Part shown: one piece after another, positions 55,249 through 64,000 of the stretch
Layout of the letters: each line of letters opens with the position of its first letter
Position numbering within the stretch: the stretch's first letter is position 1
Origin: Acidocella facilis ATCC 35904
GTDB lineage: Bacteria; Pseudomonadota; Alphaproteobacteria; Acetobacterales; Acetobacteraceae
Direction: 5' to 3'
Assembly: GCF_000687875.1 (NCBI RefSeq)
Contig: NZ_JHYG01000001.1
Span: 1-64,000, forward strand
Length of the DNA stretch: 64,000 nucleotides
Position numbers and translations under genes: made by a program
The notes under the pieces: generated by a model
Databases searched by the model: none
What the model was told of the DNA's origin: nothing
Seen by the model: the letters and a program-made list of their open reading frames with translations, nothing else

Positions 55249-56787
55249 AATCGTCCCCGGCGGCTTTGAGGTGATGTCGTAGGTGACGCGGTTAATGCCG
55301 CGGACTTCGTTGACGATGCGTCCGGCGACGCGGGAGAGGAAGTTGATGTCGAACGGGTAGACATCGGCGGTCATGCCGTCCGTACTGGTGACGGCGCGCA
55401 GGGCGCAGACCTGGTCGTAGGTGCGGCCATCGCCCATCACGCCCACGGATTTCACCGGCAGCAGCACCGCGAAAGCCTGCCAGATCGCGTCATAGAGCCC
55501 GGCGGCGCGGATTTCTTCCAGATAGATCGCATCCGCCTTCTGCAAAATGGCGACCGATTCGCGGCTGACCGCGCCGAGCACGCGGATGGCCAGGCCCGGG
55601 CCGGGGAAGGGGTGGCGGCCGACGATGGTCTCGGGCAGGCCGAGCTCACGGCCGAGCGCGCGGACTTCGTCCTTGAACAGCTCACGCAGCGGTTCCACCA
55701 GCTTCAGCTTCATATAGTCAGGCAGGCCGCCGACATTATGGTGAGATTTGATGGTGACGGAGGGGCCGCCAAGGGCGGAGACGCTCTCGATCACATCCGG
55801 ATATAGCGTGCCCTGGGCCAGGAATTCCGCGCCGCCGATCTTGGTGGCTTCCTCATCGAACACGTCGATGAAGAGCTTGCCGATGATCTTGCGCTTGCGC
55901 TCGGGGTCGGTGACACCGGCCAGCTCGCCCAGGAACAGATCCGAGGCATCGCGGTGGATCAGCTTGATGTTGAACTGGTCCCGGAAGACCTTCACAACCT
56001 CATCCGCTTCACCGGCGCGCAGCAGCCCGTGATCGACGAAAATGCAGGTGAGCTGGTCGCCGATCGCCTCATGGATCAGCGCGGCGGCCACCGAGCTGTC
56101 GACGCCGCCGGAGAGGCCGCAGATCACCCGGCCTTTGCCGACCTGGGCGCGGATCTTCTCGATCTCGGCTTCGCGGAAGCGCGCCATCGTCCAGTCGCCG
56201 GAGAGGCCGCAGACCTTGTGGGTGAAGTTCTTGATCAGCTGGGCGCCGTGCGGGGTGTGCACCACTTCCGGGTGGAACATCATGCCGTAATATCTGCGCT
56301 CGTCATTGGCGATCAGCGCATAGGGCGCGCCTTCGGAGACGGCGACGGTCTTGAAGCCGGGCGGCGGGGCGGAGATATGGTCGCCATGGCTCATCCAGAC
56401 CTGCTCGCGCGCGCCGACGGCCCAGGTGCCCTCAAACAGCTCGCAATCGGCGACAACATCGATATGGGCGCGGCCGAATTCGCGGATCTCGGCCCCCTTG
56501 GCCTCGCCGCCCAGCTGCACGCACATGGTCATCTGGCCATAGCAGATGCCCAGCACCGGCAGCTTGCTCTCGAACACCCAGTCCGGCGCGCGGGGGCTGC
56601 CCTCGTCGGCCACGCTGGCCGGGCCGCCGGAGAGGATGATGCCGGCGGCGCCGAAATCGCGCATACGCTGCACATCCGCGTTGAAGGGGAGGATCTCGCA
56701 ATACACGCCGCTCTCGCGCACGCGCCGGGCGATCAGCTGGGTGACCTGGCTGCCGAAGTCCAGGATCAGGATTTTTTGCTGGCTCAT
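55237..56787 (-). CDS. guaA: GMP synthase (glutamine-hydrolysing)
   Basis: A 516-residue enzyme that converts XMP to GMP. The class I glutaminase domain (about residues 5-200) has the nucleophile cysteine in VLGICYGQM and the catalytic His-x-Glu in [13 protein letters not shown]. The ATP pyrophosphatase domain has the PP-loop [12 protein letters not shown]. The dimerisation domain ends in the conserved TIEWE. The last codons form the att site of the island. The gene is complete; leftward transcription now runs into island DNA. Confidence 0.97.
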   Translation of the reverse strand: MSQQKILILDFGSQVTQLIARRVRESGVYCEILPFNADVQRMRDFGAAGIILSGGPASVADEGSPRAPDWVFESKLPVLGICYGQMTMCVQLGGEAKGAEIREFGRAHIDVVADCELFEGTWAVGAREQVWMSHGDHISAPPPGFKTVAVSEGAPYALIANDERRYYGMMFHPEVVHTPHGAQLIKNFTHKVCGLSGDWTMARFREAEIEKIRAQVGKGRVICGLSGGVDSSVAAALIHEAIGDQLTCIFVDHGLLRAGEADEVVKVFRDQFNIKLIHRDASDLFLGELAGVTDPERKRKIIGKLFIDVFDEEATKIGGAEFLAQGTLYPDVIESVSALGGPSVTIKSHHNVGGLPDYMKLKLVEPLRELFKDEVRALGRELGLPETIVGRHPFPGPGLAIRVLGAVSRESVAILQKADAIYLEEIRAAGLYDAIWQAFAVLLPVKSVGVMGDGRTYDQVCALRAVTSTDGMTADVYPFDINFLSRVAGRIVNEVRGINRVTYDITSKPPGTIEWE

Positions 56788-56838
56788 GCGCCCAACTAGA
56801 GGAGGGCGCGGGGCTTTGCAACAGAGGGAAAGCGCGGC

Positions 56839-57372
56839 TCAGGCATTTACGTCGAGCAGGGTCTCGATCGGGTCCCAGGCAAAGGCGATCTGGGGGATTT
56901 CCTCGCCGCCGACCCAGGTTGTGCCAGAGGCGATCTGCTTGCCGCCGAGATGCTGGTAGAAATAGCGGGACGGATTCTCACTCAGCACCCAGGCATAGAC
57001 CGAGCGGCAGCCGAGCCGGGCCAGATGCTTGGCCGAGCTGCGCAGCAACTGCCCGCCCAGCCCGCGGTCGCGGTAATCCTCATGCATATAGAGGGTCTCG
57101 ATCTCGCCATCACCGAGGGTTTTTTCCCGGCAGCGGGCGGCGCTGGAGAAGCCGAGAATCGGCGGGGCGCCGGGCTCGCCATAGCAGGAGATCACATGCA
57201 GCCCGCCGCCGACGCGGATGGAATGCTCATAATAGGCACAAAGCCGGTTGAGGGAGAGATTGGCGAGATAATCATCAGGCAGCAGATTGGCATAGGCGCT
57301 GCGCCAGGTGGCCACATGCACGGCGGCAACGCCACTGGCATCGGACAACCGGGCGCGGCGTATGGAAATCAA
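56839..57372 (-). CDS. GNAT-family N-acetyltransferase
   Basis: A 177-residue acetyl-CoA-dependent transferase. It starts MISIRRARLSDASGVAAVHV. The acetyl-CoA-binding motif A is YRDRGLGGQLLRSSAKHL, with FYQHLGGKQI near the C-terminus, both standard for GNAT proteins. The substrate is unknown. It overlaps the RsmB-like gene upstream by 4 bp, so the two are co-expressed. Confidence 0.88.
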   Translation of the reverse strand: MISIRRARLSDASGVAAVHVATWRSAYANLLPDDYLANLSLNRLCAYYEHSIRVGGGLHVISCYGEPGAPPILGFSSAARCREKTLGDGEIETLYMHEDYRDRGLGGQLLRSSAKHLARLGCRSVYAWVLSENPSRYFYQHLGGKQIASGTTWVGGEEIPQIAFAWDPIETLLDVNA

Positions 57373-58646
57373 CTGGCACGCACCATGATGGCGGCGAAGA
57401 ACCCGTCAGTGCCGTTGCGGGCGGGGGAGAGGCGCAGATGCGCGGAACCTTTGAGCGCCTCGGGCGCTTCCAGGGGCAGGACGGAGAATTCAGGATGACG
57501 CGCCATGAACGCCTCGATTTGTGCCTCGTTCTCATCTTGCAGCACGGAGCAGGTGGCGTAAACCAGTCTTCCACCCGGCTTCACCAGTTTTTGCGCGCGG
57601 TCGAGAATATCGGCCTGTTTCACCGTCAGCTCGGCCAGATCGGTCTCGGTGAGGCGGGTGCGGGCGTCCGGGTTGCGGCGCCAGGTGCCGGTGCCAGTGC
57701 AGGGGGCGTCCACCAGCACGCGGTCGAATTTTTTCTCCTGGCGCTTCACCCACTTGTCGCCGGGCTCCAGCAGATGGCGCTCGGCATTGTGCACCCCGGC
57801 GCGGCGCAGGCGCTTGATGGCGCCCTCCAGCCGGGGCTCGGAGACGTCACAGGCGATGATATGGCCCTTATTGGCCATGCCCATGGCAATCGCCAGCGTC
57901 TTGCCGCCAGCGCCGGCGCAGAAATCCGCGACGCGCATGCCCGGCTTGGCATCCACCGCCAGGGCGATGAGCTGGCTGCCTTCGTCCTGGATCTCCACCA
58001 GCCCCTCCTGGAAGGCTTTGCCGGTGGTGACGGACTGGCGGTTGCGCAGCCGCAGGCCCCAGGGGGAATATTCGGTCAGCTCGGCGCGCAAGCCTTCGGC
58101 GGCGAGCGCCATGCGGGCGCCGTCGCGGTCGGTTTTCAGCAGATTGACGCGCAGATCCAGCGTTGCCGGCTCGTTCATCGCCGCCATTTCGGCGGCGAGG
58201 GTGGGGCCGAACTGGGCGCGCAGCTTGGGCAGGATCCAGTCCGGGATCTCGAATTTCACCGCTTCGGGCATGTCCGGATGTTCCAGCGTGCGGGTCGAGA
58301 GCTTCTCCAGCAGCGCCATTTCCTCAGGCTGCAGCGGTGGCGGGCCGTAGCGGCCGGAGACGAAGGCCATGGCGATCTTGTTCACCGTCTGGCCGGAAAA
58401 CAGCGCCTGGGCCGCCAGCAGCAGCCGCGGGGTGTGCGGGGCGCGGTGATAATCCAGCCACCAGCCCAGATGCCGGCGGGTGCGCAGAACCCCCCAGACC
58501 AGGGCCGAGACGGCGCGCCTGTCGCCGCCGCCGATGAAGCGGCGGGTGCGGAAGAAATGGTTGGCCACCGCATCGGCGGGGCGGGGATCGGCCTCAATGA
58601 GGCCGAGAAGGTCGATGGCGGCGGCAAGCTGTCCGGCGGGTGTCAT
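57369..58646 (-). CDS. RsmB/NOL1/NSUN-type RNA (cytosine-5) methyltransferase
   Basis: A 425-residue AdoMet-dependent enzyme. The N-terminal half is the substrate-binding region. The Rossmann core has VADFCAGAGGKTLAIAM, the first cysteine motif VLVDAPCTGTGTWRRNPD, and the catalytic VYATCSVLQDENE; the TC and PC cysteines are both present. It probably methylates 16S rRNA C967 (RsmB) or a related site. The start is the ATG at 58646. A run of about 180 bp without a gene separates it from the phospholipase D gene. Confidence 0.88.
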   Translation of the reverse strand: MTPAGQLAAAIDLLGLIEADPRPADAVANHFFRTRRFIGGGDRRAVSALVWGVLRTRRHLGWWLDYHRAPHTPRLLLAAQALFSGQTVNKIAMAFVSGRYGPPPLQPEEMALLEKLSTRTLEHPDMPEAVKFEIPDWILPKLRAQFGPTLAAEMAAMNEPATLDLRVNLLKTDRDGARMALAAEGLRAELTEYSPWGLRLRNRQSVTTGKAFQEGLVEIQDEGSQLIALAVDAKPGMRVADFCAGAGGKTLAIAMGMANKGHIIACDVSEPRLEGAIKRLRRAGVHNAERHLLEPGDKWVKRQEKKFDRVLVDAPCTGTGTWRRNPDARTRLTETDLAELTVKQADILDRAQKLVKPGGRLVYATCSVLQDENEAQIEAFMARHPEFSVLPLEAPEALKGSAHLRLSPARNGTDGFFAAIMVRAS

Positions 58647-58825
58647 GGCGCACCCGTCGCGGATGCGGGGCAGGGCGTCAAGTCAAATCCGCCAAATGGG
58701 GGCGGATAGGGGGTTTGCAGGGGCTAAAGCGAGAACCCGCCGAGGGTTTGCAGCCCAACACCGCGTTCCATCCACCCAAGCCGCGCCACCCACGGCAAGC
58801 CGGAGGCGGGCGCCGCCCGGTTCAA

Positions 58826-60331
58826 TTAGCGCCTTCTGAACGCGGGCCAGCGCCAGCCCTTGAACAGGCTGCGGCGGCTCAGCGGCTCGAAGATTTCGTC
58901 GGGCCCTTCCGGGTCGAGGATTTCATTGTCGGCCAGCCACTCTTTCACGCCGCCCAGATCCGGCAATTGGTAGGGCGTGAGGCTGCGGCCGGTGGCAGCT
59001 TCGCGCAATGTTTCGATGGTACCGATCAGCGAGCCGCATTGCGCGAACAAAGCGGCGATCTCGTCGGCGGTGCGATCGAAATGCTCCGCGAGGAGATCGT
59101 GCAGCAACGGCATGAAATGAAGCTCGCCGTCTTGGTTGTCCGCCTCATGGGCCGGCAGGATCACATCGCATTCAGTGTCAAGCCGCAGCGAGCGGTTGTT
59201 GAAGTTGGAGGAGCCGAGCCGCAGATATACGCCATCGACGATGGTAATCTTGGCATGCACATAGATCTCGTTGCCGCCTTTGGTCAGCGGGTGATAGAGC
59301 CGAAACCGGCCCTGATGGTCGATCCGCCGCAGCGCCTCGACCAGCCGGGCGCGGGCGGAGTCCATGGCAATGGGCTCGATCCAGCCTTCGGCGCTGACCG
59401 GGTTGAGGATGACGATCTCCGGACCGTCACGCTCGGCCAACCGCTTGGCGATGGCCTGCGCCACCCGCCGGGAGGCGAAATATTGGCTTTCCGCGTAGAT
59501 CCATTTTTTCGCCCGCGCGATGAGGTCGAGATAGATTTGCTCGATCTCGGCAACCGGTTCGCGGTCCGGCATTTTGGGTATGGTGCGGGCAATGGCCAGG
59601 CGGATATTATGAAAATTGGGACGTAGCGCGGCTGGCCAACAATCATGCGTGGCGGTTTCCGGGGTGAGCACTTCCCCTGTTGCCGCCCGCCAGCGTTGAC
59701 GCGCGAGATCTCCCATGGCCCGGGCCAGGGGGCCATCGAAGGCGCTGGTGGCATCATGCCAAGGCTTTAGTTTTTCGCCGTTGGGGCCGACACGTTGTGG
59801 GTCGTCGTCAAGATGACGGCGCGTGTCCCACCGCCCGAGAGTCATATCAATGCCGCCGCAAAACGCGATTCGATCGTCAATGACAACGATTTTTTGATGA
59901 TGTGAGCCCGCCAGCGGATGTTCGCCATCAAGCTTGAGGCGAATCTGCTTATTCAGCTTCCAGCGGATAATTGAGAAAATTGTGCCGCCGCGAAATATTG
60001 CCTTGAAGGCGCCGGTGTCCCATCGCAACAACCTGATATTCAGGGATGGCGTGCGCCGCGCCAGCCAAAGGATGAAATCGCCGAGTGCGACAGGCCCGCC
60101 ATCGCCCCCATCTCCCAAGCGGATACGCGCGTCAAAATCCCAGCCGATGAGATAGATGCTGTGTTTGGCCGCCAACATCGCCTGGCGGACGGCAATGAAA
60201 TAATCGGCCGCGTCGATGATGACGGCGAAGCGCTCCGCCTGTTCAATGCGCCAGCAATTATGGCCGGGCTGCAAAAGCGCTTCAGCGCGCGGTCCAGGGG
60301 AGGGGGGCGTGATGTCGTTGGCTATCGACAT
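58826..60331 (-). CDS. Phospholipase D-like protein with two HKD motifs
   Basis: A 501-residue member of the phospholipase D superfamily. The HKD motifs are HHQKIVVIDDRIAFCGG in the first half and HAKITIVDGVYLRLGS in the second, each followed by a Ser/Asn pair (SSNFNNRSLRLDTECD). No membrane segment or signal peptide is evident. The size and ILIGWDFDAR-like start (YLIGWDFDARIRL) match bacterial PLD enzymes that hydrolyse or exchange phospholipid head groups. The likely start is the ATG at 60331; an in-frame ATG at 60367 is possible. Confidence 0.85.
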   Translation of the reverse strand: MSIANDITPPSPGPRAEALLQPGHNCWRIEQAERFAVIIDAADYFIAVRQAMLAAKHSIYLIGWDFDARIRLGDGGDGGPVALGDFILWLARRTPSLNIRLLRWDTGAFKAIFRGGTIFSIIRWKLNKQIRLKLDGEHPLAGSHHQKIVVIDDRIAFCGGIDMTLGRWDTRRHLDDDPQRVGPNGEKLKPWHDATSAFDGPLARAMGDLARQRWRAATGEVLTPETATHDCWPAALRPNFHNIRLAIARTIPKMPDREPVAEIEQIYLDLIARAKKWIYAESQYFASRRVAQAIAKRLAERDGPEIVILNPVSAEGWIEPIAMDSARARLVEALRRIDHQGRFRLYHPLTKGGNEIYVHAKITIVDGVYLRLGSSNFNNRSLRLDTECDVILPAHEADNQDGELHFMPLLHDLLAEHFDRTADEIAALFAQCGSLIGTIETLREAATGRSLTPYQLPDLGGVKEWLADNEILDPEGPDEIFEPLSRRSLFKGWRWPAFRRR

Positions 60332-60636
60332 AAACCTGCCCAGCCCGGCATTTTCCGCTTCCCTCATCCGCAGTTTTGAGAGCCAGATATGGGATGGCCG
60401 AAAGCGAAAACAATTGGCGGGGAGGTTGGTCGCATTCGGGGCAAGCGATTGATCATGCGGCGATGGAGCACGATGAGATGCTTCATGAGAATGAATTTTT
60501 AGTTATGTATGGGTGAAAATTATGGATCTGTCCTGTGCGGCGCACTGATCCATATTCCCTTTGGCAGCGTAAGTCTTCTGATGAAGTCCTTTAATTTTTT
60601 GTTATCAACAAGTAACGATTGGGATGGTCAGCTGCC

Positions 60637-61359
60637 ATGAGTAGGCTCGGTGATCGCGCGGTTATATTCGGGGCACGCGGTGCCATTGGCGGCGCTTTGG
60701 TTGACGCGTTGAGGCGACGCGGCGTGGGGGAGGTGCATGCGCTCTCGCGCCAGCCGGTTGCCGCCGCGCCCGGCATCTATCCCGCGCAGGTCGACCTGTT
60801 GGATGAAGCCAGTCTCAGCTTCCATGCGGCGCGGCTGGGAGCTGACGGGGTGTTGGATACGATCATCGTCGCAACCGGGCTCCTGCATGCGCCCGATATG
60901 CTGCCGGAGAAGGCGTTGCGTGATCTGCGGGCCGACGCGCTCGCCATGTCGTTCGCGGTAAATTGTATCGGCCCGAGCCTGGTGATGAAGCATTTTCTGG
61001 GGCTGTTGCCGCGCGACCGTGCTTCCAGGTTCGCGGCCCTTTCGGCCCGCATCGGAAGCATTTCCGATAATCAAAAAGGTGGCTGGTACGGTTATCGCGC
61101 GGCGAAGGCGGGGCTCAACATGATGCTGCGCAATGCCGCGATCGAAACCGCCCGGCGCGCGCCGCACGCGGTTATCATGGGCCTTCACCCTGGCACCGTC
61201 GATAGTGCATTGTCGCGTCCATTCCAGAAACTGGTTCCGCCTGGGCAGTTGCGCAAGCCCGAGGATGCGGCCGAGCAATTGCTGGATGTGATGGAGGCGG
61301 CCACGCCGGCGCAATCCGGAAAATTATTCGCTTATGACGGCACGGAGATTTTGCCATGA
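60637..61359 (+). CDS. Short-chain dehydrogenase/reductase
   Basis: A 240-residue SDR. The cofactor-binding glycine motif is VIFGARGAIGGALV, and the catalytic Tyr-x3-Lys lies in WYGYRAAKAGLN with the upstream serine in ALSARIGSISDN. It resembles short SDRs of the CsgA/YbbO group that are often found beside a flavoprotein of the next gene's type. The start is the ATG at 60637. The next gene overlaps by 4 bp, so they form an operon. The substrate is unknown. Confidence 0.85.
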   Translation: MSRLGDRAVIFGARGAIGGALVDALRRRGVGEVHALSRQPVAAAPGIYPAQVDLLDEASLSFHAARLGADGVLDTIIVATGLLHAPDMLPEKALRDLRADALAMSFAVNCIGPSLVMKHFLGLLPRDRASRFAALSARIGSISDNQKGGWYGYRAAKAGLNMMLRNAAIETARRAPHAVIMGLHPGTVDSALSRPFQKLVPPGQLRKPEDAAEQLLDVMEAATPAQSGKLFAYDGTEILP

Positions 61360-62348
61360 CCTCATCATCCGTCGCCGTGATCGGTGCGGGCACGGCGGGG
61401 CTTGCGGTGGCGCGTGGTCTCTCCCGCCATTTTTCGGTGCGCGTTTTTGAAAAAGCGCGTGGGCCGGGAGGGCGGCTGGCGCATCGCCGCCGGGAGGGGT
61501 TCGCGTTTGACTTCGGCGCGCAATATTTCACCGCGCGCGATCCCCGCTTTGTCGCGGAGGTTGCGGCGCTACGCAGCGCCGGCATCGTCTCCCCATGGCG
61601 CTGCCGGTTTTCGAAAATTGAAAATGGGTGTGAGATAAGTCGCCAGCTCTGGGATGATGACACGGCGCATTATGTCGGGACGGGCCGCATGAGCGCGCTC
61701 TCCGCGTATTGGGCGCGCGGCTTGGATGTGAAATTGCAAACCAGGATCACGCAGCTGCGTGAGACGCGAACCGGCTGGAGCCTGCAGAGTGACAGCGGGG
61801 AGGTGTTCGGCCCGTTTGCCTTTGTGGTCATCGCCTTGCCGGCGTTGCAGGCGGCCGCTTTGTTGCCCGATCAGTCAGCCTTGCGTGTCAATGCCCAGGC
61901 CGCGCGCATGTCGGGCTGTTTCGCATTGATGCTGGGGCTGGAGGCGCCTGCGGAATTGCCTTTCGATGCCGCGGAAATTATCAGCGGGCCGCTCAGTTGG
62001 CTGGCGGTTTGTGAATCGAGGCCAGGGCATGAAGCCGGGCCAGGGTTGGTGGTGCTGTCCAATAATCTTTGGGCGGATGTTCATATGGAAGATCCCCCGT
62101 CTCTGGTTGAGGCGGTGATGCGCGCGGAACTTGATCGTCTGATCGAGGGGAAATTGCGGGTGCAGCACGCGGATCTGCATCGTTGGCGCTATGCGAATTG
62201 TCCGCCGGCCCAGGATGGCTTGCCGATGCTCGATGCCGAAAATCGTCTGGCGCTGTGCGGGGACTGGACGGATCACGGACGCGTCGAGGCGGCGTATCTC
62301 TCCGGTGTGCGGATCGCGGAGCAGGTTCGCAAGGCGCTTACGGCTTAG
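61356..62348 (+). CDS. Renalase-like FAD-dependent oxidoreductase
   Basis: A 330-residue flavoprotein. The dinucleotide-binding motif is VAVIGAGTAGLAVARGL, followed by VFEKARGPGGRLAHRR and FDFGAQYFTARDPRF, typical of the NAD(P)/FAD amine-oxidase-like renalase group. The C-terminal FAD motif is RLALCGDWTDHGRVEAAYLSG (written across residues about 300-320). It is coupled to the SDR gene upstream. Members of the group oxidise small nitrogenous or NAD(P)H-derived substrates; the specific one is not predictable. Confidence 0.85.
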   Translation: MTSSSVAVIGAGTAGLAVARGLSRHFSVRVFEKARGPGGRLAHRRREGFAFDFGAQYFTARDPRFVAEVAALRSAGIVSPWRCRFSKIENGCEISRQLWDDDTAHYVGTGRMSALSAYWARGLDVKLQTRITQLRETRTGWSLQSDSGEVFGPFAFVVIALPALQAAALLPDQSALRVNAQAARMSGCFALMLGLEAPAELPFDAAEIISGPLSWLAVCESRPGHEAGPGLVVLSNNLWADVHMEDPPSLVEAVMRAELDRLIEGKLRVQHADLHRWRYANCPPAQDGLPMLDAENRLALCGDWTDHGRVEAAYLSGVRIAEQVRKALTA

Positions 62349-62522
62349 CGTGACAAAGTCATCGCACGCATCAACAGATCGAATTATCCTCCATAAAATA
62401 CTTGTCATTTGTTAAATCTCCCAGGATAGTGTGGCACTCGGCGGCTCGGCGCGTTTGTGCCGTCGTTCGCCGTGCTCGCAAAAATATCCAATAATCGCGT
62501 GTAATTTTCTTGGAGAGTATTC

Positions 62523-63350
62523 ATGGATTGGCTTAATCCCCCGGCCCTGGCCGGCGCCATGCTGGAAGCCGGCACAAAGAAGGCAAATCTTCCGGCAAAG
62601 ACCATCTTACTGACCGGCATTCTCTCGGGCATGTTTTTGGGTTTCACCACCACCTTGTTCGTGAGTGCGCTTGTGGCCACCGGCAATATCGTGGTTTCGG
62701 CCTTGTTCTTCCCGGTCGGGTTCATCCTGCTTGTCCTGCTCGGACTTGAACTTTTCACCGGCAATGCCGCGCTGCTGCCTTACGCGCAGATGGGCGGGCG
62801 GATTTCCGGCGGCCAGGTCGTCTCCGGCCTGGTCTTGGTCTATATCGGCAATCTCATTGGAAGCGTGATTTACGCTTTGCTCTTCGCCGCCATCGATACG
62901 AAGTTTTTCACCGACGCGCCGTCCCCGATTGGGGCGAAAATTATCGCGATCGCCACCTTGAAAGTGGTTCCCTATATGAGCGCGGGCGCGGCCGGTTGGG
63001 GCACGGCGCTGCTCAAAGGTGTGATCTGCAACTGGATGGTCAGCCTCGGCGCGGTGATGGCGCTGGTCACGCGCTCGACCATTGGCAAAATCTTCGCGAT
63101 GTATCTGCCGATCATGGCCTTCGTCGCGCAAGGGTTTGAGCACTGCGTGGTGAACATGTTCGTGATTCCCTGCGGCATCATGCTCGGTGCGAAGGTGAGT
63201 GTGGCGCAGTGGTTGATCTGGAACGAGATCCCGGTGACGATCGGGAACATTATCGGTGCGGTCATCATCACGGCGGCTGGGCTGTATCTGTCTTTCGGCA
63301 GGTCCGCTACCCCGGTGGCTGAGCAAGGCTCGATACCGGTGCAGGGGTAA
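62523..63350 (+). CDS. Formate/nitrite transporter (FocA/NirC family)
   Basis: A 275-residue pentameric anion channel with six membrane helices and two half-helices. It starts MDWLNPPALAGAMLEAGTKK. LELFTGNAALLPYAQMGGR, LLKGVICNWMVSLG and FEHCVVNMFVIPCGIM are family signatures. The conserved histidine of the FEHCVVNM pore motif is present. It faces formate dehydrogenase genes on the other strand, so formate is the likely substrate. A strong terminator follows. Confidence 0.93.
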   Translation: MDWLNPPALAGAMLEAGTKKANLPAKTILLTGILSGMFLGFTTTLFVSALVATGNIVVSALFFPVGFILLVLLGLELFTGNAALLPYAQMGGRISGGQVVSGLVLVYIGNLIGSVIYALLFAAIDTKFFTDAPSPIGAKIIAIATLKVVPYMSAGAAGWGTALLKGVICNWMVSLGAVMALVTRSTIGKIFAMYLPIMAFVAQGFEHCVVNMFVIPCGIMLGAKVSVAQWLIWNEIPVTIGNIIGAVIITAAGLYLSFGRSATPVAEQGSIPVQG

Positions 63351-63353
63351 ATA

Positions 63354-63386
63354 AAAAGGGAGGGGAATTTCCCCTCCCTTTTTTTT
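63354..63386. terminator. Bidirectional terminator between focA and fds genes
   Basis: AAAAGGGAGGGG (63354-63365) pairs perfectly with CCCCTCCCTTTT (63371-63382), followed by TTTT. It has A and T runs on either side and separates the convergent transporter and formate dehydrogenase genes. Confidence 0.92.
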
Positions 63387-63401
63387 GATGTCTGGAAAAT
63401 T

Positions 63402-63620
63402 TCAGTTTCGTTCGTGATGCAGTTGAGACAAGGCTTTATGAACACGCTCATTTAGCCCGCTGCCCCCCTGCTCCAGATGCGCGAAGATATTCGCGAGCAT
63501 GCGTTTTTCCCAGAAGCTCTTGAGGTGGCCGGCGATTTCTCGCACGGCCACGTCCTCCTTTTCATGCTTGAAGAAAGTGCCGATCTGGTTGGCCATGTAG
63601 ACGAGTTTCTCGGTCTTCAT
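63402..63620 (-). CDS. fdsD: Formate dehydrogenase delta subunit
   Basis: A 72-residue protein with the family pattern KLVYMANQIGTFFKHE, then VAVREIAGHLKSFWEKRML, the small delta subunit of soluble NAD-dependent molybdenum formate dehydrogenases (FdsABGD). It assists assembly or stability of the complex. It overlaps the alpha subunit gene by 4 bp and is the last gene of that operon. Confidence 0.9.
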   Translation of the reverse strand: MKTEKLVYMANQIGTFFKHEKEDVAVREIAGHLKSFWEKRMLANIFAHLEQGGSGLNERVHKALSQLHHERN

Positions 63621-64000
63621 TCCGCGGCCTCCTGAGGCGCGATCTGGCGGGCCTTCTCGCTATGTGCCTGGTAGCGCTCCTGCCATTCGGTCGGGCCGTT
63701 GGAGAGCGAGACCTGCACCGCCGTCACCTTGTATTCCGGGCAATTCGTCGCCCAGTCCGAATAGTCGGAGGTGATGACATTGGCCTGCGTCATCGGGTGG
63801 TGGAAGGTGGTATAGACCACGCCCGGCGCAACGCGATCAGTGATCTTCGCGCGCAGCGAGGTTTCGCCGGAGCGGCTGGCGAGCTTCACCCAGGCCCCGT
63901 CCTTCACGCCGCGCTGCTCGGCATCATGCGGATGGATTTCCAGAAGATCCTCTTCATGCCAGGCGACATTCGCGGTCCGCCGCGTTTGCGCGCCGACATT
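63617..64000 (-). CDS. fdsA: Formate dehydrogenase alpha subunit, C-terminal end (cut by window edge)
   Basis: The last 127 residues are visible and the frame is open to the window edge. They form the molybdopterin-dinucleotide-binding domain: EIHPHDAEQRGVKDGAWVKL, TDRVAPGVVYTTFHHP and VITSDYSDWATNCPEYKV. The last motif is typical of formate dehydrogenase alpha subunits. The catalytic part with the Cys or Sec ligand is outside the window. fdsD follows immediately. Confidence 0.92.
   Translation of the reverse strand, partial: NVGAQTRRTANVAWHEEDLLEIHPHDAEQRGVKDGAWVKLASRSGETSLRAKITDRVAPGVVYTTFHHPMTQANVITSDYSDWATNCPEYKVTAVQVSLSNGPTEWQERYQAHSEKARQIAPQEAAE

Overview
The window is GC-rich, densely packed DNA whose gene set fits an alphaproteobacterium. 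I infer the Acetobacteraceae (an Acidocella/Acidiphilium-like acidophile) from the SUF-only Fe-S gene cluster, tatBC-serS, scpAB, dapDE and the protein composition. The genus is inference, not something the sequence proves.

Chromosomal left part (1-31.8 kb). After the tail of an IS5-type transposase come glmS, gph, and a tight Fe-S assembly operon: an Rrf2 regulator, sufB, sufC, sufD, sufS, sufU, sufT and an A-type carrier. Then follow xth and erpA on the minus strand, dgt-argS-SPOR-nagZ-M50 protease-scpA-scpB-chaC, tatB-tatC-serS, dapD-dapE-membrane protein, and a four-gene MdtABC-like RND efflux operon. The efflux operon ends at a perfect terminator hairpin (31812-31845).

Integrated element (31858-55248, about 23.4 kb). 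A 13-bp direct repeat copied from the 3' end of guaA flanks the region. A P4-type tyrosine integrase sits at the guaA side. The element looks like an integrated mobilizable plasmid with parts of different ancestry. It has an IncQ-type repA-repC pair with three 22-bp iterons at the end of repC, and an IncP-type relaxase traI-traJ with a nic-like site. A helically phased array of 10-bp repeats lies between traJ and a short trb remnant (trbJ, a small trbK-position protein, trbL). Its cargo is a PIN/AbrB toxin-antitoxin pair, a serine resolvase, a tandem pair of 79-residue proteins of unknown function, and a three-gene defence-like operon. That operon encodes a PD-(D/E)xK (HsdR_N) domain fused to an N6-adenine methyltransferase, an HsdS-like specificity subunit and a HEPN-motif protein. 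The trb module is interrupted by a nest of insertion sequences: IS256 inside ISAzo13 inside IS21. The joins and target duplications for the two inner elements can be read directly.

Chromosomal right part (55.2-64 kb). guaA, a GNAT acetyltransferase, an RsmB-type RNA methyltransferase and a phospholipase D-like protein are on the minus strand. An SDR, a renalase-like flavoprotein and a FocA-type formate/nitrite transporter are on the plus strand. Facing the transporter are fdsD and the 3' end of the formate dehydrogenase alpha gene, so the right edge is a formate uptake and oxidation locus.

Best candidates for something new: the nuclease-methyltransferase/HsdS/HEPN operon; the replication and transfer control repeats (two different 22-bp-period iteron sets and the 10-bp phased array); and the mosaic IncQ/IncP architecture, which has no repB primase and an incomplete transfer apparatus.
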